Translations under genes and position numbers: made by a program
Part shown: piece after piece, positions 6,943-16,796 of the stretch
How the letters are laid out: each line of letters opens with the position of its first letter
Numbering within the stretch: the stretch's first letter is position 1
From: Gammaproteobacteria bacterium
GTDB lineage: Bacteria; Pseudomonadota; Gammaproteobacteria; Pseudomonadales; Pseudohongiellaceae
Reading direction: 5' to 3'
Assembly (NCBI GenBank): GCA_030682575.1
Contig: JAUXNX010000026.1
Span: forward strand, 62,001-126,000
DNA: 64,000 bases
Notes under the pieces: generated by a model
Seen by the model: the letters and a program-made list of their open reading frames with translations, nothing else
Databases searched by the model: none
Told to the model about the DNA's origin: nothing

Positions 6943-9174
6943 ATGATGAGTCACTCAACGCCAAAACACTGTCAATATGCCCGCCCGCTCTGCTTGTTCG
7001 GCGCCATTGTCCTGTTGGCAGCTTGCACCCCCGATGTGTCTGAGGTTCCCGTCCAGATCAGCATGGAAGTAGTGTCCAATCAGCCGCATCTGATCAGCGG
7101 CGGCAATGCTCTGATCGAGATCACCTCTACTGTAGCTGCAGCCAATGAGCTGTCTTTTAAGATCAATGAGTTACCTGTGAAATTTGATATTCACAGCACA
7201 GGATATGCTGATGGACTCTACACTTACAAGGCACTTGTCACTGGCTTGGCTGATGGCACGAATACGCTCCAGGTAACGGCTGGCAGTGGTGCTGCCATGA
7301 TGTCACTGATGAACTATCCGATTACAGGACCGATTATTTCCGGGGAGCATCAAACCCCTTACTTCTGTCTGGCCGAACTGAGCCCTGAGGCAGATGGCAG
7401 CAAGCGCCGATTCGCCATTGGTAATGGCGAGTTTCTGGATGATGCAGCAACGGACCAGTTCTGTTCCCTGCCCACGCGGGTGGATTATGTATATCGTAGC
7501 AATGCCGAGGGGGAGACATTCAAGCCTTTGAGTGACGTTTCAGTCCGGCCGGCTGATCTGGCAGTGACGACAACCCTTGAAGGTGTGGAAACCCCTTACA
7601 TCGTGCGTCTGGAAACCGGGACCATCAATCGCGCCATCTATCAGATTGCAATGCTGCATGATCCGGCAACACCGGCGCCAACAGCTCATGCGCCGTCAGT
7701 CGCCTGGAATGACAGGGTTGTCTATACCTTTGGTGGTGGTTGTCAGCCCGGTTTTTTCCAGGCTACCAGCACGGGGGGAGTGCTGCGGGACAGCATGCTT
7801 GCCGAAGGCTATGCCGTCGTCTCGTCCACACTCAACGTCAACAACACAGGTGGCTGTAACGACGTGATTTCTGCCGAGACAGCAATGATGGTGAAGGAGC
7901 ACTTCATTGAGAACTATGGTGAGCCCGTGTACACCATTGGCAATGGTGGATCTGGTGGTGCGATGCAGCAGTTGCTGATCGCCGGAGCGTACCCTGGCAT
8001 TCTTGATGGCATCATTCCGAGCATGACCTTTCCGGATGCGGTGAGTTACATGACGGACTCGGAAGAGTGCGCCATGCCGTTTCGCAATTTCGTCAATGAC
8101 CCCGCGCTTGGCTTGAGCGAGGAAACCAAGGCCATCATTGGTGGATGGCCGAACTGGTATTTGTGTGATGTGTCGCTGGGCGAGCGTCCGGATCGCATTG
8201 CACCGGATGATTGCTCAGAAGAAATTCCTGTTGCAGAGCGTTATGACCCAGTGACAAATCCTAATGGGGTCAGATGTTCCATCTATGATGGCATGCGTAA
8301 TGTCTTCGGTGAAAAACTGTACCCGGAGATCAATACTGCGCGGGAGTTTGCCAGAAGTCCCCACGACAATGTTGGCGTGCAATACGGTCTGGTGGCGCTG
8401 AACGAAGGGCATATCGACAAGACCTTGTTTCTGGACCTCAACGAGAAGATCGGTGGCTGGAGCATTGACTTCATGCCGACAGCGGAGCGCGTTGCGGGCG
8501 ACGACGATGCAATTCGCATAGCCTATGAGACTGGGCGCATTACCAGCGGTGCAGCCGGATTGTCGATGGTGCCCATCATTGATGACAGGACCTATCTGGA
8601 TTTCGAAGGAAATTTCCATGCCAGCATCTACTCTTTCGTCACACGGGCTCGATTGGAGCGTGACAATGGTCATGCGGACAACTATGTGATCAGAAGGCAT
8701 TTCTCGGGGTTGTCACTGGCAGACGAGAATCTGGCGCTCATGGATCAGTGGCTGGCGGCCCTCAAGTCGGATACTTCGGACCTGCCGTTGCTGGACAAGA
8801 TTGTGAGGACGAAACCTGCTGACCTGCAGGATGACTGTTTCGCCGAGAACGGCGAGCGCATTGTCGAGAAGGCCGTATTTGATCCAGATCGTCTGTTCGA
8901 CAATACCGGTAGCCGCTGCAACAGTATCTTCCCTCCACACGCGGGCTTGCGTCTGGTGGCAGGTGGACCTCTGAGCAACGATGTACTCAAGTGTCAGCTC
9001 AAACCTATTGACTACAGCGACTACAACATCGCGTTTACTGATGAAGAGAAGGTGAGGCTGGAGGCGACATTCCCTGAGGGCGTCTGTGACTGGAGCAAGC
9101 CAGGCGTACACCAGGAAGTCAATGAGATCTGGCTTTCCTATGGTCCGTCCCCCGTCAATCGATATCAGCAATGA
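6943..9174 (+). CDS. DUF6351 family lipoprotein, alpha/beta-hydrolase-like
   Basis: This 743-residue envelope lipoprotein has lipobox LLAAC with the lipidated Cys at 28. An Ig-like N-terminal region (SNQPHLISGGNALIEI) is characteristic of the DUF6351 proteins as I remember them. A hydrolase-like core follows, with GNGGSGGAMQQ around Ser337 as the probable nucleophile elbow. Many cysteines (for example in GGGCQPGFF, NNTGGC, EECAMPF) suggest disulfides in the periplasm or at the cell surface. The overall pattern resembles tannase/feruloyl-esterase-like enzymes, so an esterase role is plausible but unproven. A MarR regulator gene follows 86 bases downstream and may control it. Confidence 0.75.
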   Translation: MMSHSTPKHCQYARPLCLFGAIVLLAACTPDVSEVPVQISMEVVSNQPHLISGGNALIEITSTVAAANELSFKINELPVKFDIHSTGYADGLYTYKALVTGLADGTNTLQVTAGSGAAMMSLMNYPITGPIISGEHQTPYFCLAELSPEADGSKRRFAIGNGEFLDDAATDQFCSLPTRVDYVYRSNAEGETFKPLSDVSVRPADLAVTTTLEGVETPYIVRLETGTINRAIYQIAMLHDPATPAPTAHAPSVAWNDRVVYTFGGGCQPGFFQATSTGGVLRDSMLAEGYAVVSSTLNVNNTGGCNDVISAETAMMVKEHFIENYGEPVYTIGNGGSGGAMQQLLIAGAYPGILDGIIPSMTFPDAVSYMTDSEECAMPFRNFVNDPALGLSEETKAIIGGWPNWYLCDVSLGERPDRIAPDDCSEEIPVAERYDPVTNPNGVRCSIYDGMRNVFGEKLYPEINTAREFARSPHDNVGVQYGLVALNEGHIDKTLFLDLNEKIGGWSIDFMPTAERVAGDDDAIRIAYETGRITSGAAGLSMVPIIDDRTYLDFEGNFHASIYSFVTRARLERDNGHADNYVIRRHFSGLSLADENLALMDQWLAALKSDTSDLPLLDKIVRTKPADLQDDCFAENGERIVEKAVFDPDRLFDNTGSRCNSIFPPHAGLRLVAGGPLSNDVLKCQLKPIDYSDYNIAFTDEEKVRLEATFPEGVCDWSKPGVHQEVNEIWLSYGPSPVNRYQQ

Positions 9175-9181
9175 TGCTGAG

Positions 9182-9224
9182 CGTGACCAATTACCACTTG
9201 ATTGGTTGACAGTAACGGGTCACG
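9182..9224. promoter_or_regulatory. Possible promoter/operator of the marR-like gene
   Basis: The stretch contains nested inverted repeats: CGTGACC (9182-9188) with GGTCACG (9218-9224), and CCAAT (9187-9191) with ATTGG (9201-9205). A perfect -35 hexamer, TTGACA, lies at 9206-9211; the best -10 at 17 bases (CAACAT) is weak. MarR proteins usually bind palindromes at their own promoters, so autoregulation is possible. Confidence 0.35.
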
Positions 9225-9260
9225 ATGACAACATGCTGCCCATAACCATTGGAGGCAGTC

Positions 9261-9704
9261 ATGGCTCATTCCCCCAAGCGTAAGCTTTTCCTTGATCTGG
9301 TGTTGTCGCTGTTTCGTCTCAACGGCCTTCTGGTTGCCGAGGGTGACCGGATGGCGGAGTCCCTTGGCTTGACCAGCGCCCGCTGGAAAGTGATCGGTGT
9401 CATCGCACTGGCCCACTCAGGCGTGACCGTACCGGGCATTGCTCGTGTGCTGGGACAGTCCAGACAGGCGGTGCAGCGTATCACTGATGTCATGGAGGCC
9501 GATGGCCTGTTGCGCTATCAGAAGAACCCCGACCATAAGCGCTCCGTGCTGGTTTGCCTCACTGATAGTGGTCAGGAGGTCTATAGTGCTCTGCGTGCAG
9601 TGCAGGATCCCTGGGCTATCGAGAACACGGAAACCGTGCCTGTCGAGGAGCTGGAGATCGCGCTCCAGCTGGTGCGCCGACTTATCAATCAGTTCGACCG
9701 CTGA
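9261..9704 (+). CDS. MarR-family transcriptional regulator
   Basis: This 147-residue winged-helix regulator starts at the ATG at 9261, which has GGAGG five bases upstream; an in-frame TTG at 9249 lacks such a site. The recognition region reads VPGIARVLGQSRQAVQRIT, and the wing reads LLRYQKNPDHKRSVLVCLT with the D-x-R-S element typical of MarR. Dimerisation helices occupy both ends. MarR proteins generally repress and release DNA on binding small phenolic or oxidised ligands. Its position between the DUF6351 gene and nnrD makes the former a likely target, which is an inference. Confidence 0.85.
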   Translation: MAHSPKRKLFLDLVLSLFRLNGLLVAEGDRMAESLGLTSARWKVIGVIALAHSGVTVPGIARVLGQSRQAVQRITDVMEADGLLRYQKNPDHKRSVLVCLTDSGQEVYSALRAVQDPWAIENTETVPVEELEIALQLVRRLINQFDR

Positions 9705-9757
9705 GCAGTCTCTCGCCCCTGTGGTCATCGCAGCATTGCCTGCCAGGAGTCACCCCC

Positions 9758-11356
9758 TTGAACAGATCCGCCAACATGACTCGTTTGCCGCGTACTCTCT
9801 ATACCGCTGCACAGGTGCGCGAACTGGATCGATTCGCCATTGAACAGGGTGGCATTCCTGGCGCCGAACTCATGGAGAGGGCGGCCAGCGTGGTGTTGAA
9901 TGTCATTCTGCAACGATGGCCCCAGGTAAGGCGCCTGATTGTTGTGGCTGGTACTGGCAACAACGGTGGCGATGGCTATCTTGTAGCTGCTCTCGCTGCC
10001 GCCCAGGGTTTGAGTGCTCAGGTGTTTGAGGTGGGAGAATCGGCACGCTTGCAGGGTGACGCACTGGCTGCACGAGAGCGGGCGCTGGCCGAGTCGGTTG
10101 CGTGTAGCCCCATGCAATCCATCAATGGGTACGCCTCCGACACGGTGGTGGTGGATGCGCTCCTTGGCACGGGTTTCAACGGAGAGTTACGACCTCAATA
10201 TAGCGCCGCGATTACCGTTATTAATGACAGTTCATTGCCGGTGGTGGCAGTTGATGTGCCTTCCGGGCTCCACAGCGATACTGGTGTTGCAGCGAGCGTT
10301 GCGGTTTGTGCCAGCGTTACTGTTTGTTTCATCGGCTTGAAACAAGGACTGTTCACTGCTGATGGGCCGAACCTGGCCGGTGAGATCGTCTTTCACGATC
10401 TTGGTCTTGCTGAGTGGGTTTTGCAATGCGAGATCGCTGGCTCACCTTTTACATCACGGATCGATATCAACTCGGTCACCGCGCTAATGCAGCCACGACG
10501 CGCTGGAACACACAAGGGTGAGTGTGGTCATGTGCTTGTCGTTGGTGGGGATGTTGGCTATGGTGGCGCCGCTTTGATGGCGGCGGAAGCTGCAACCAGG
10601 GCTGGTGCAGGCACAGTCAGTCTGTTGACCCGTGCGGCACATGTCACGGCTGCTCTCGCCAGACGTCCTGAAGTCATGGTGCGAGGCATTGAAGATCCTG
10701 ACGGTGCGGACGCTGAATTGCTGTCCGGTCTTGTAAAGCGTGCAGATGTGGTTGTAATCGGTCCAGGTCTTGGGCGTACGTCGTGGTCACGCTCTTTGCT
10801 GCGGTTGGTTCTCCAGTATTCGGCGGATCGAGTACCGCTTGTTGTTGATGCTGATGCCCTGAACCTGTTGGCAGAGGCAGCAGCAGAGCGTCGGGAGACG
10901 GCAGCGGCTGATGAACAGTCTGCGACGGTACGCAGACAACACTGGGTGCTGACACCGCACCCTGGCGAAGCTGGCCGGTTATTGGGGTGCAGTACTGCCC
11001 AAGTGCAGGCTGATCGTTTTGCAGCAGTGCGTCGCCTGCAAAGTACATGGGGAGGAGTCTGTCTGCTCAAGGGCGCGGGCAGTCTGATCAGCTACGAAAG
11101 TAATGCTGATGTTGTGCGCTGCGATCTGTGTACCGAGGGTAATCCTGGTATGGCGACCGGTGGTATGGGAGATGTACTAAGTGGTCTGACAGGTGCATTC
11201 ATCGCACAAGGGCTCTCTCTTGCGGATAGTGTGCGTTGTGCCGTGTGCGTCCATGGTGAAAGCGCAGATTTGGCGGCGTCTGTAGATGGCGAGCGAGGCT
11301 TGCTTGCAAGTGATCTGTTCGTCCATATTCAGCAGTTGGTAAATAATGTCCGATAG
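9758..11356 (+). CDS. nnrD: Bifunctional NAD(P)H-hydrate epimerase / ADP-dependent NAD(P)H-hydrate dehydratase
   Basis: This 532-residue fusion repairs damaged NAD(P)H. The N-terminal YjeF_N epimerase domain (about 1-225) has VVAGTGNNGGDGYLVA and VVDALLGTGFNG. The C-terminal ribokinase-like dehydratase domain (about 240-525) has LTPHPGEAGRLLG and GNPGMATGGMGDVLSG, the latter carrying the catalytic Asp. I prefer the TTG at 9758 because AGGAG ends 8 bases upstream; the ATG at 9776 (MTRLPRTLY) has no such site and remains an alternative. The gene starts the conserved nnrD-tsaE-amiB-mutL-miaA-hfq series. The usual upstream queG is absent. Confidence 0.93.
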   Translation: MNRSANMTRLPRTLYTAAQVRELDRFAIEQGGIPGAELMERAASVVLNVILQRWPQVRRLIVVAGTGNNGGDGYLVAALAAAQGLSAQVFEVGESARLQGDALAARERALAESVACSPMQSINGYASDTVVVDALLGTGFNGELRPQYSAAITVINDSSLPVVAVDVPSGLHSDTGVAASVAVCASVTVCFIGLKQGLFTADGPNLAGEIVFHDLGLAEWVLQCEIAGSPFTSRIDINSVTALMQPRRAGTHKGECGHVLVVGGDVGYGGAALMAAEAATRAGAGTVSLLTRAAHVTAALARRPEVMVRGIEDPDGADAELLSGLVKRADVVVIGPGLGRTSWSRSLLRLVLQYSADRVPLVVDADALNLLAEAAAERRETAAADEQSATVRRQHWVLTPHPGEAGRLLGCSTAQVQADRFAAVRRLQSTWGGVCLLKGAGSLISYESNADVVRCDLCTEGNPGMATGGMGDVLSGLTGAFIAQGLSLADSVRCAVCVHGESADLAASVDGERGLLASDLFVHIQQLVNNVR

Positions 11357-11406
11357 GCTCTTGAGAGCAGCCAAACAGGAATAGAAAGATATCAGGAAGA
11401 GAGGCT

Positions 11407-11943
11407 ATGACGGTACACACGCGATATCTGGAAGATGAGACTACAACCGAGGCTCTTGGCCGTCTGCTGGCAACGGCTACGCAGCCCGATGGCTCGGGAG
11501 CGAATGCTGTCAAGGCGGGGCATGATACACTCGGCGGCAGAATTTTCCTCTCCGGTGATCTGGGTGCGGGCAAGACCACGCTTACACGTGGATTGATGCG
11601 CGGCTATGGTGTTCAAGGAGCGGTAAAAAGCCCTACCTATACTCTGGTGGAACCCTACGAATTGGATGACTGCAAGCTTTACCATTTCGATCTTTACCGG
11701 CTTGCTGATCCGGAAGAGGTTGAATTTCTTGGGGTTTCAGAATATTTTGACGAGGCCAACCTGTGCGTCATTGAGTGGGCCGAGAAAGGAAAGGGCTATC
11801 TGCCCTGTCCTGATCTGGAGATTGCGCTCAGTGTTGAGGGTGAGGGGCGACGCATCACCTGGGTAGATCGCACGGCCAAAGGTGAAACCATTGGTCATAG
11901 ATTATCTGTGTTGTCTGAGCACTTTACGGGTCGGAATTTATAA
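11407..11943 (+). CDS. tsaE: tRNA threonylcarbamoyladenosine biosynthesis ATPase TsaE
   Basis: This 178-residue P-loop ATPase has Walker A GDLGAGKTT and the conserved VKSPTYTLVEPY and IEWAEKGKGYLP blocks. With TsaB, TsaC and TsaD it makes t6A at position 37 of ANN-decoding tRNAs, where TsaE drives turnover of the TsaBD complex. GAGAGG precedes the ATG. The product is slightly longer than the E. coli protein because of an insert around residues 25-40 (QPDGSGANAVKAG). The amiB frame begins a few bases downstream, so the two are coupled. Confidence 0.95.
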   Translation: MTVHTRYLEDETTTEALGRLLATATQPDGSGANAVKAGHDTLGGRIFLSGDLGAGKTTLTRGLMRGYGVQGAVKSPTYTLVEPYELDDCKLYHFDLYRLADPEEVEFLGVSEYFDEANLCVIEWAEKGKGYLPCPDLEIALSVEGEGRRITWVDRTAKGETIGHRLSVLSEHFTGRNL

Positions 11944-11997
11944 GCCATGAATTTTACTGATGAGCTTTACCGCTCGGATATTGAAAAGGAATCACGA

Positions 11998-13554
11998 GTG
12001 CCCGTCTGTGGCCGTGCGAGCGGTTTAGTGCGCGCTCTGATATTTTTTCTCTCACTTTCGTTGCAAGTGTTCTCTGATCTGCATGCCGCCGAGGTTCAAG
12101 AGGTGCGTCTGTGGCGCGCACCTGATTACACCCGGGTGGTTTTCGATCTGGATGAGCAGGTACAGTACAGCGTATTTGCGCTTGAAAATCCTAATCGTAT
12201 CGTCATTGATCTGACAAATTCGGTGGTCAGAGCCGATCTAACTCGCCTGGACTACAAGGACAGTCCCGTGACAGGCATGCGCAGCGCTGCACGCAATAGC
12301 AACGATGTACGTGTGGTTCTCGATTTGGCTAATGCGGTCAACCCCAGCAGCTTCACTCTCACTGAAAACGGTGAACTCAAGAACCGACTGGTGGTAGATC
12401 TTTATGACGTGGGACGTGTGCCCGCTGTGCAGGAAGAAGAAGTTGTGCCGCCGCCCGTGAACAATTCTGCTGCACAGCAGCGTGACATTGTTGTGGCTAT
12501 TGATGCCGGTCACGGAGGTGAAGATCCGGGTGCGATCGGTTATGACAACCGTATCCGTGAGAAGGACGTTGCACTGGCAATTTCTCGCGCTATATATGAC
12601 CGTCTGTTGTCCACGCCAGGATATCGCCCGGTCATGGTTAGGGATGGAGACTATTCGGTACAAATCCAACGCAGGCCACAGATTGCCAGGCAAAACCGCG
12701 CGGATATCTTTCTGTCGATTCATGCAGACTCTTACAGCACCACGCGCGCCGAGGGAGTCACAATCTATGCTCTATCAGAACGCATCGCAGAAGATGAAAA
12801 TGCCCGGCGCGTAGCTGAAAAAGAGAATAGTGCGGATCTGTTGGGTGGTGTGGCCGGTGATACCAGTCTGCGCAATATCGAGGACGATCTCGCACGCACA
12901 CTGTTGGATCTCTCAATGGCGTGGAGCATTGAGCAGAGCATCACGGCCGGGTCTTATATATTGAACTCCCTTAGCGATGTCGCAACGCTGCGCAGAGACA
13001 AGGCGCAACAAGGTAATCTGTGGGTGTTGCGCTCGCCGGATATTCCCTCGCTGTTGATCGAGACCGGTTATCTCTCGAATCCGGATGAGGCGCGTAAACT
13101 CAATACGGCGGCATATCAGCGTCGGTTGGCTGATGGAATTGTGAAAGGCGTCATGGCTTACTTCTATGACAGGCCGCCCGAAGACACGCTGGTCGCATGG
13201 CAGAAAGAAAACAATATTGCTCCCAGTCTTGGTATTGCCTCCGGAGGTCGATATGAGGTCAAGAGAGGAGACAGTATTTCTGTGATCGCGCAGCGTTACG
13301 GTGTAAGCACCAGTGAACTTCGTTCGTTCAATAATCTTCGTAACGATGTGATTCACGTAGGCCAGGAGCTATTGATTCCCGGACTGGCGACAGCTCCCGT
13401 TACGCGGATCGTGGAGCACAGGACTGTGCGAGGAGAGACTCTGTCGGGAATCGCTGAACGCTATCGGATCAGCCTTTCCAGTCTGCGTGCAGCCAATAGT
13501 CTGCGCAACGATGTCATTCACGTCGGGCAGGTGTTAAAGATACCTGCCCCTTGA
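11998..13554 (+). CDS. amiB: N-acetylmuramoyl-L-alanine amidase AmiB/AmiC type, with LysM repeats
   Basis: This periplasmic zinc amidase cuts the peptide stem from peptidoglycan to separate daughter cells and normally needs an EnvC/NlpD-type activator. In order it has a signal peptide (hydrophobic [16 protein letters not shown]), an AMIN domain ([20 protein letters not shown]), an Amidase_3 domain with zinc ligands in [13 protein letters not shown] and SIHADS, the catalytic Glu in LIETGYLSN, and two LysM domains at the C terminus ([19 protein letters not shown] and [19 protein letters not shown]). I chose the GTG at 11998 because AAGGA lies 7 bases upstream and the signal peptide then starts properly (518 aa). 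An ATG at 11947 in the same frame gives 535 aa. Confidence 0.93.
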   Translation: MPVCGRASGLVRALIFFLSLSLQVFSDLHAAEVQEVRLWRAPDYTRVVFDLDEQVQYSVFALENPNRIVIDLTNSVVRADLTRLDYKDSPVTGMRSAARNSNDVRVVLDLANAVNPSSFTLTENGELKNRLVVDLYDVGRVPAVQEEEVVPPPVNNSAAQQRDIVVAIDAGHGGEDPGAIGYDNRIREKDVALAISRAIYDRLLSTPGYRPVMVRDGDYSVQIQRRPQIARQNRADIFLSIHADSYSTTRAEGVTIYALSERIAEDENARRVAEKENSADLLGGVAGDTSLRNIEDDLARTLLDLSMAWSIEQSITAGSYILNSLSDVATLRRDKAQQGNLWVLRSPDIPSLLIETGYLSNPDEARKLNTAAYQRRLADGIVKGVMAYFYDRPPEDTLVAWQKENNIAPSLGIASGGRYEVKRGDSISVIAQRYGVSTSELRSFNNLRNDVIHVGQELLIPGLATAPVTRIVEHRTVRGETLSGIAERYRISLSSLRAANSLRNDVIHVGQVLKIPAP

Positions 13555-13603
13555 AAATTTTGAAATCGACTCCCAAGGTCTGGCCGACGGCCACGAAAAT
13601 ACC

Positions 13604-15475
13604 ATGACACGTATTGCCCTTCTAAGCCAACGTCTGGCGAATCAGATTGCCGCCGGAGAGGTCGTTGAGCGCCCCGCTTCCGTTGTAAAGGAGTTGCTCG
13701 AGAACAGTCTTGATGCCGGTGCTGATCGCATTGAGATTGATATCGAACAGGGGGGCGGCAAGCTTATCCGCATCCGTGACAATGGTGCAGGTATCGTCAA
13801 GGAGGATCTTGGGCTGGCACTCAGTCGTCACGCCACAAGCAAGATTGCGAACCTTGATGATCTTGAGAATATTGCGAGTCTTGGTTTTCGCGGTGAGGCG
13901 CTGGCAAGTATCTGTTCTGTATCCCGTCTGGAGTTGATCTCACGAGCAAGATCCTCCTCCGATGAGACCGCATGGCGTGTGGAAGCAGAAGGACAGGAGA
14001 TGACCACAGCCATTTCTCCTGCGGCACATCCTCAGGGGACAACGGTCGAAGTGCGCGACCTGTTTTTCAATACGCCAGCGCGCAAGAAGTTCCTGCGTAC
14101 CGAAAAGACTGAATTCGACAGGCTCGAAGAAGTCGTCAAGCGCCTGGCTCTCAGCCGTTTCGATGTCGCATTCAGTCTTCGCCACAATCAACGCGCGATC
14201 CATCACTTGCACGCTGCCATTAGTAGTCAGGAGCAACAGCGTCGCGTCGCACTCGTGTGTGGTCCTGCGTTTGTAGAGAATGCCATCCAGATTGACATCG
14301 AAGCTTCCGGACTGCGTTTGTGGGGTTGGGTTAGTCTGCCAACCTTCTCTCGCAGTCAGGCAGACCTGCAGTATTTTTACGTTAATGGGCGCATCATAAG
14401 AGACAAACTGGTCAGTCATGCCGTCAAGCAAGCGTATCAGGACGTACTCTTTCACGGTCGCCATCCAGCCTTTGTGCTTTACTTGGAGCTGCAGCCAGCG
14501 CTGGTGGATGTCAACGTGCATCCGACCAAGCACGAGGTCCGTTTCCGTGACGGTCGCTTGGTGCACGATTTCCTGTTTCGCGCTCTACACAAGGCGCTGG
14601 CCGGAGTGCGTCCGCAGGACCGCTTGGCTCACGATGTGCAAGCTTCCGGACAGGTTTCCGCCCAAGGACGAGAACTGCCCGGAGCATCGGAGTATCAGGA
14701 AGTAGAGCGCGGCGCTTCCACGACGGGAGATTTTTCCGGACAGGGTAGAATCAGCTTTGCACCCGGCTACGGCGCGAGTCAGGGATATGCCTTTACACCT
14801 CAGTCTTCTACTCTGTACTCCGGCACTTCAACTCAACAACTGGTATCCGAGCAAATGGCAACCTATGCCAGGCTGCACAATGAGAACGACGTGCCCCCTT
14901 TGGGTTTTGCCATCGCGCAGTTGCACGGCGTGTACATCCTTTCTCAGAATGTACAGGGCCTGATCATCGTAGACATGCACGCAGCCCATGAGCGCATCAC
15001 CTACGAACATATGAAGAGCGCTGCTCAGAATGAAGGCATCAAGGCGCAGCCTTTGCTGGTGCCATTGTCCATTGCCGTCAGTCAGGCTGAAGCTGATTGT
15101 GCCGAACAGCAGGCAGAGGCGTTGCTGGCGCTGGGTGTTGGCATTGAGCGTGTCGCGACAGAATCGATTGTGGTCAGGCAGGTGCCTGTCATTCTTGCGG
15201 GCGCCGACATCGAGCAACTGGTCAGGGATGTGTTGTCTGATGTGTTGGAACACGGTAGCAGTGAGCGCATCCGCAACTATCAGGACGAGCTTCTCGGAAC
15301 CATGGCCTGCCATGGCTCTGTAAGGGCCAACCGACAACTCAGCATTCCCGAGATGAACGCACTGTTGCGTGACATGGAAAGAACAGAGAGAAGTGGACAG
15401 TGCAATCATGGCAGGCCGACATGGGTGCTGCAGAGTCTGGATCAGCTCGACAAACTGTTTCTGCGTGGCCAGTGA
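13604..15475 (+). CDS. mutL: DNA mismatch repair protein MutL
   Basis: This 623-residue MutL couples mismatch recognition by MutS to strand removal. The N-terminal GHKL ATPase has [19 protein letters not shown] and [11 protein letters not shown] variable linker occupies roughly 345-430, and the C-terminal dimerisation domain carries ACHGSVRA and CNHGRPTW. Residues 457-468 read [12 protein letters not shown], which fits the D-(Q/M)-H-A-x2-E-x4-E endonuclease motif seen in MutL of species without MutH (including Pseudomonas) and missing from the E. coli enzyme. Its TGA overlaps the ATG of miaA as ATGA-type coupling (TGATG). Confidence 0.96.
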   Translation: MTRIALLSQRLANQIAAGEVVERPASVVKELLENSLDAGADRIEIDIEQGGGKLIRIRDNGAGIVKEDLGLALSRHATSKIANLDDLENIASLGFRGEALASICSVSRLELISRARSSSDETAWRVEAEGQEMTTAISPAAHPQGTTVEVRDLFFNTPARKKFLRTEKTEFDRLEEVVKRLALSRFDVAFSLRHNQRAIHHLHAAISSQEQQRRVALVCGPAFVENAIQIDIEASGLRLWGWVSLPTFSRSQADLQYFYVNGRIIRDKLVSHAVKQAYQDVLFHGRHPAFVLYLELQPALVDVNVHPTKHEVRFRDGRLVHDFLFRALHKALAGVRPQDRLAHDVQASGQVSAQGRELPGASEYQEVERGASTTGDFSGQGRISFAPGYGASQGYAFTPQSSTLYSGTSTQQLVSEQMATYARLHNENDVPPLGFAIAQLHGVYILSQNVQGLIIVDMHAAHERITYEHMKSAAQNEGIKAQPLLVPLSIAVSQAEADCAEQQAEALLALGVGIERVATESIVVRQVPVILAGADIEQLVRDVLSDVLEHGSSERIRNYQDELLGTMACHGSVRANRQLSIPEMNALLRDMERTERSGQCNHGRPTWVLQSLDQLDKLFLRGQ

Positions 15476-16440
15476 TGCCACACGTTCCATTGTCAGTTTC
15501 AAAGACTCCCGCGATCTGCCTGCTGGGACCAACTGCCTCTGGTAAAACCAGTCTTGCCATAGATGTTGTGCAGCGATTACCGTGCGAAATCATCAATGTG
15601 GACTCCGTTCAGGTGTTCCGGGAGATGAATATTGGTACTGGCAAGCCGGATACACAAACCCTTCTGCAAGCACCCCATCGGCTGATAGATATACTCGACC
15701 CTGCACAGGCGTACTCGGTGTCACAGTTTCGCGATGATGCATTGCGGGAGATGGCAAACATTCGCGACAGTGGCAAAGTGCCGTTGCTGGTCGGGGGTAC
15801 CATGTTGTATTTCAAGGCGTTGCGTGATGGATTGGCAAACATGCCGGCTGCGGACGAGAGTGTGCGAGCAAAGATTCTGCAGTTGGCTGAAGTTCAGGGT
15901 TGGGCTGCGGTGCATGAGAGGTTGAGTCAGGTTGATCCCGAGTCAGCCTTGCGAATTCACCCTAACGATCCACAACGACTACAGCGCGCACTTGAGGTGT
16001 TCATGATCTCTGGCAAGAGCATGACAGCGTTTCATCGCGACGAGGCTGAGGGACTGAATAACACCGATATTCCCTTTGAACTGCACTTTTTTTCGATCCA
16101 ACCGGGTCTACGCAGCGTACTGCATGAGAAGATTGCAAGGCGTTTCCACCAAATGATCAAAGATGGATTTGTCGAAGAAGTAGAAAGGTTGTTTCGGCGC
16201 GGTGATCTTGATCTGACCATGCCCTCTATGCGTGCTGTAGGATATCGACAGGTATGGCAGTATATCGCGGGTGAATTGAGCTTTGATGCAATGCTGGAAA
16301 GGGGTATTATTGCGACGAGGCAACTGGCGAAACGGCAGGTAACCTGGATGCGCGGCTGGGATGAATTGTGCGACTTTGACAGTGAAAACCCGGAAACTCT
16401 TGATCTGGTCTTGAAATCAATAGAACGGATCGCAATATAG
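15475..16440 (+). CDS. miaA: tRNA dimethylallyltransferase MiaA
   Basis: This 321-residue enzyme adds the isopentenyl group to A37 of tRNAs that read UNN codons. The P-loop GPTASGKTSLAID sits near residue 17, followed by the conserved INVDSVQVFREMNIGTGKP and DILDP blocks, GGTMLYFKAL, and the RQLAKRQVTWMRG block near the C terminus. The start at 15475 overlaps the mutL stop; the frame is open further upstream but only inside mutL. hfq follows after 66 bases. Confidence 0.95.
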   Translation: MPHVPLSVSKTPAICLLGPTASGKTSLAIDVVQRLPCEIINVDSVQVFREMNIGTGKPDTQTLLQAPHRLIDILDPAQAYSVSQFRDDALREMANIRDSGKVPLLVGGTMLYFKALRDGLANMPAADESVRAKILQLAEVQGWAAVHERLSQVDPESALRIHPNDPQRLQRALEVFMISGKSMTAFHRDEAEGLNNTDIPFELHFFSIQPGLRSVLHEKIARRFHQMIKDGFVEEVERLFRRGDLDLTMPSMRAVGYRQVWQYIAGELSFDAMLERGIIATRQLAKRQVTWMRGWDELCDFDSENPETLDLVLKSIERIAI

Positions 16441-16506
16441 AGCCTGAATTGGATGCAACCCGCTGGGCTTTTCCAGCTTACACTTTAATGCTTAAGGAGA
16501 AAGTAA

Positions 16507-16782
16507 ATGTCAAAAGGGCATTCTTTACAAGACCCTTTCTTGAATGTGCTTCGCAAGGAGCGTATCCCCGTTTCAATATACCTGGTAAGTGGTATCAAGC
16601 TTCAGGGGCAGATTGAGTCGTTCGACCAGTTTGTGATTCTGCTCAAGAATGCAGTCAATCAAATGGTCTACAAGCACGCCATATCCACCGTCGTCCCCGC
16701 CCGGTCGGTCAAGATTCCGATGCAGAATTCGGGAGAATTCCAACTGGACGATGAAGACACAACACCAGGTAATGCTGCCTGA
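16507..16782 (+). CDS. hfq: RNA chaperone Hfq
   Basis: This 91-residue Sm-like protein forms a hexameric ring that pairs small RNAs with mRNAs. The start [19 protein letters not shown], the Sm1 segment [21 protein letters not shown], and the Sm2 segment [16 protein letters not shown] are near-invariant in the family. AAGGAG lies 5-8 bases upstream of the ATG. The C-terminal tail is short compared with E. coli (102 aa) and rather acidic. hflX follows after 14 bases. Confidence 0.97.
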   Translation: MSKGHSLQDPFLNVLRKERIPVSIYLVSGIKLQGQIESFDQFVILLKNAVNQMVYKHAISTVVPARSVKIPMQNSGEFQLDDEDTTPGNAA

Positions 16783-16796
16783 GTTGAGGTTGTTTT

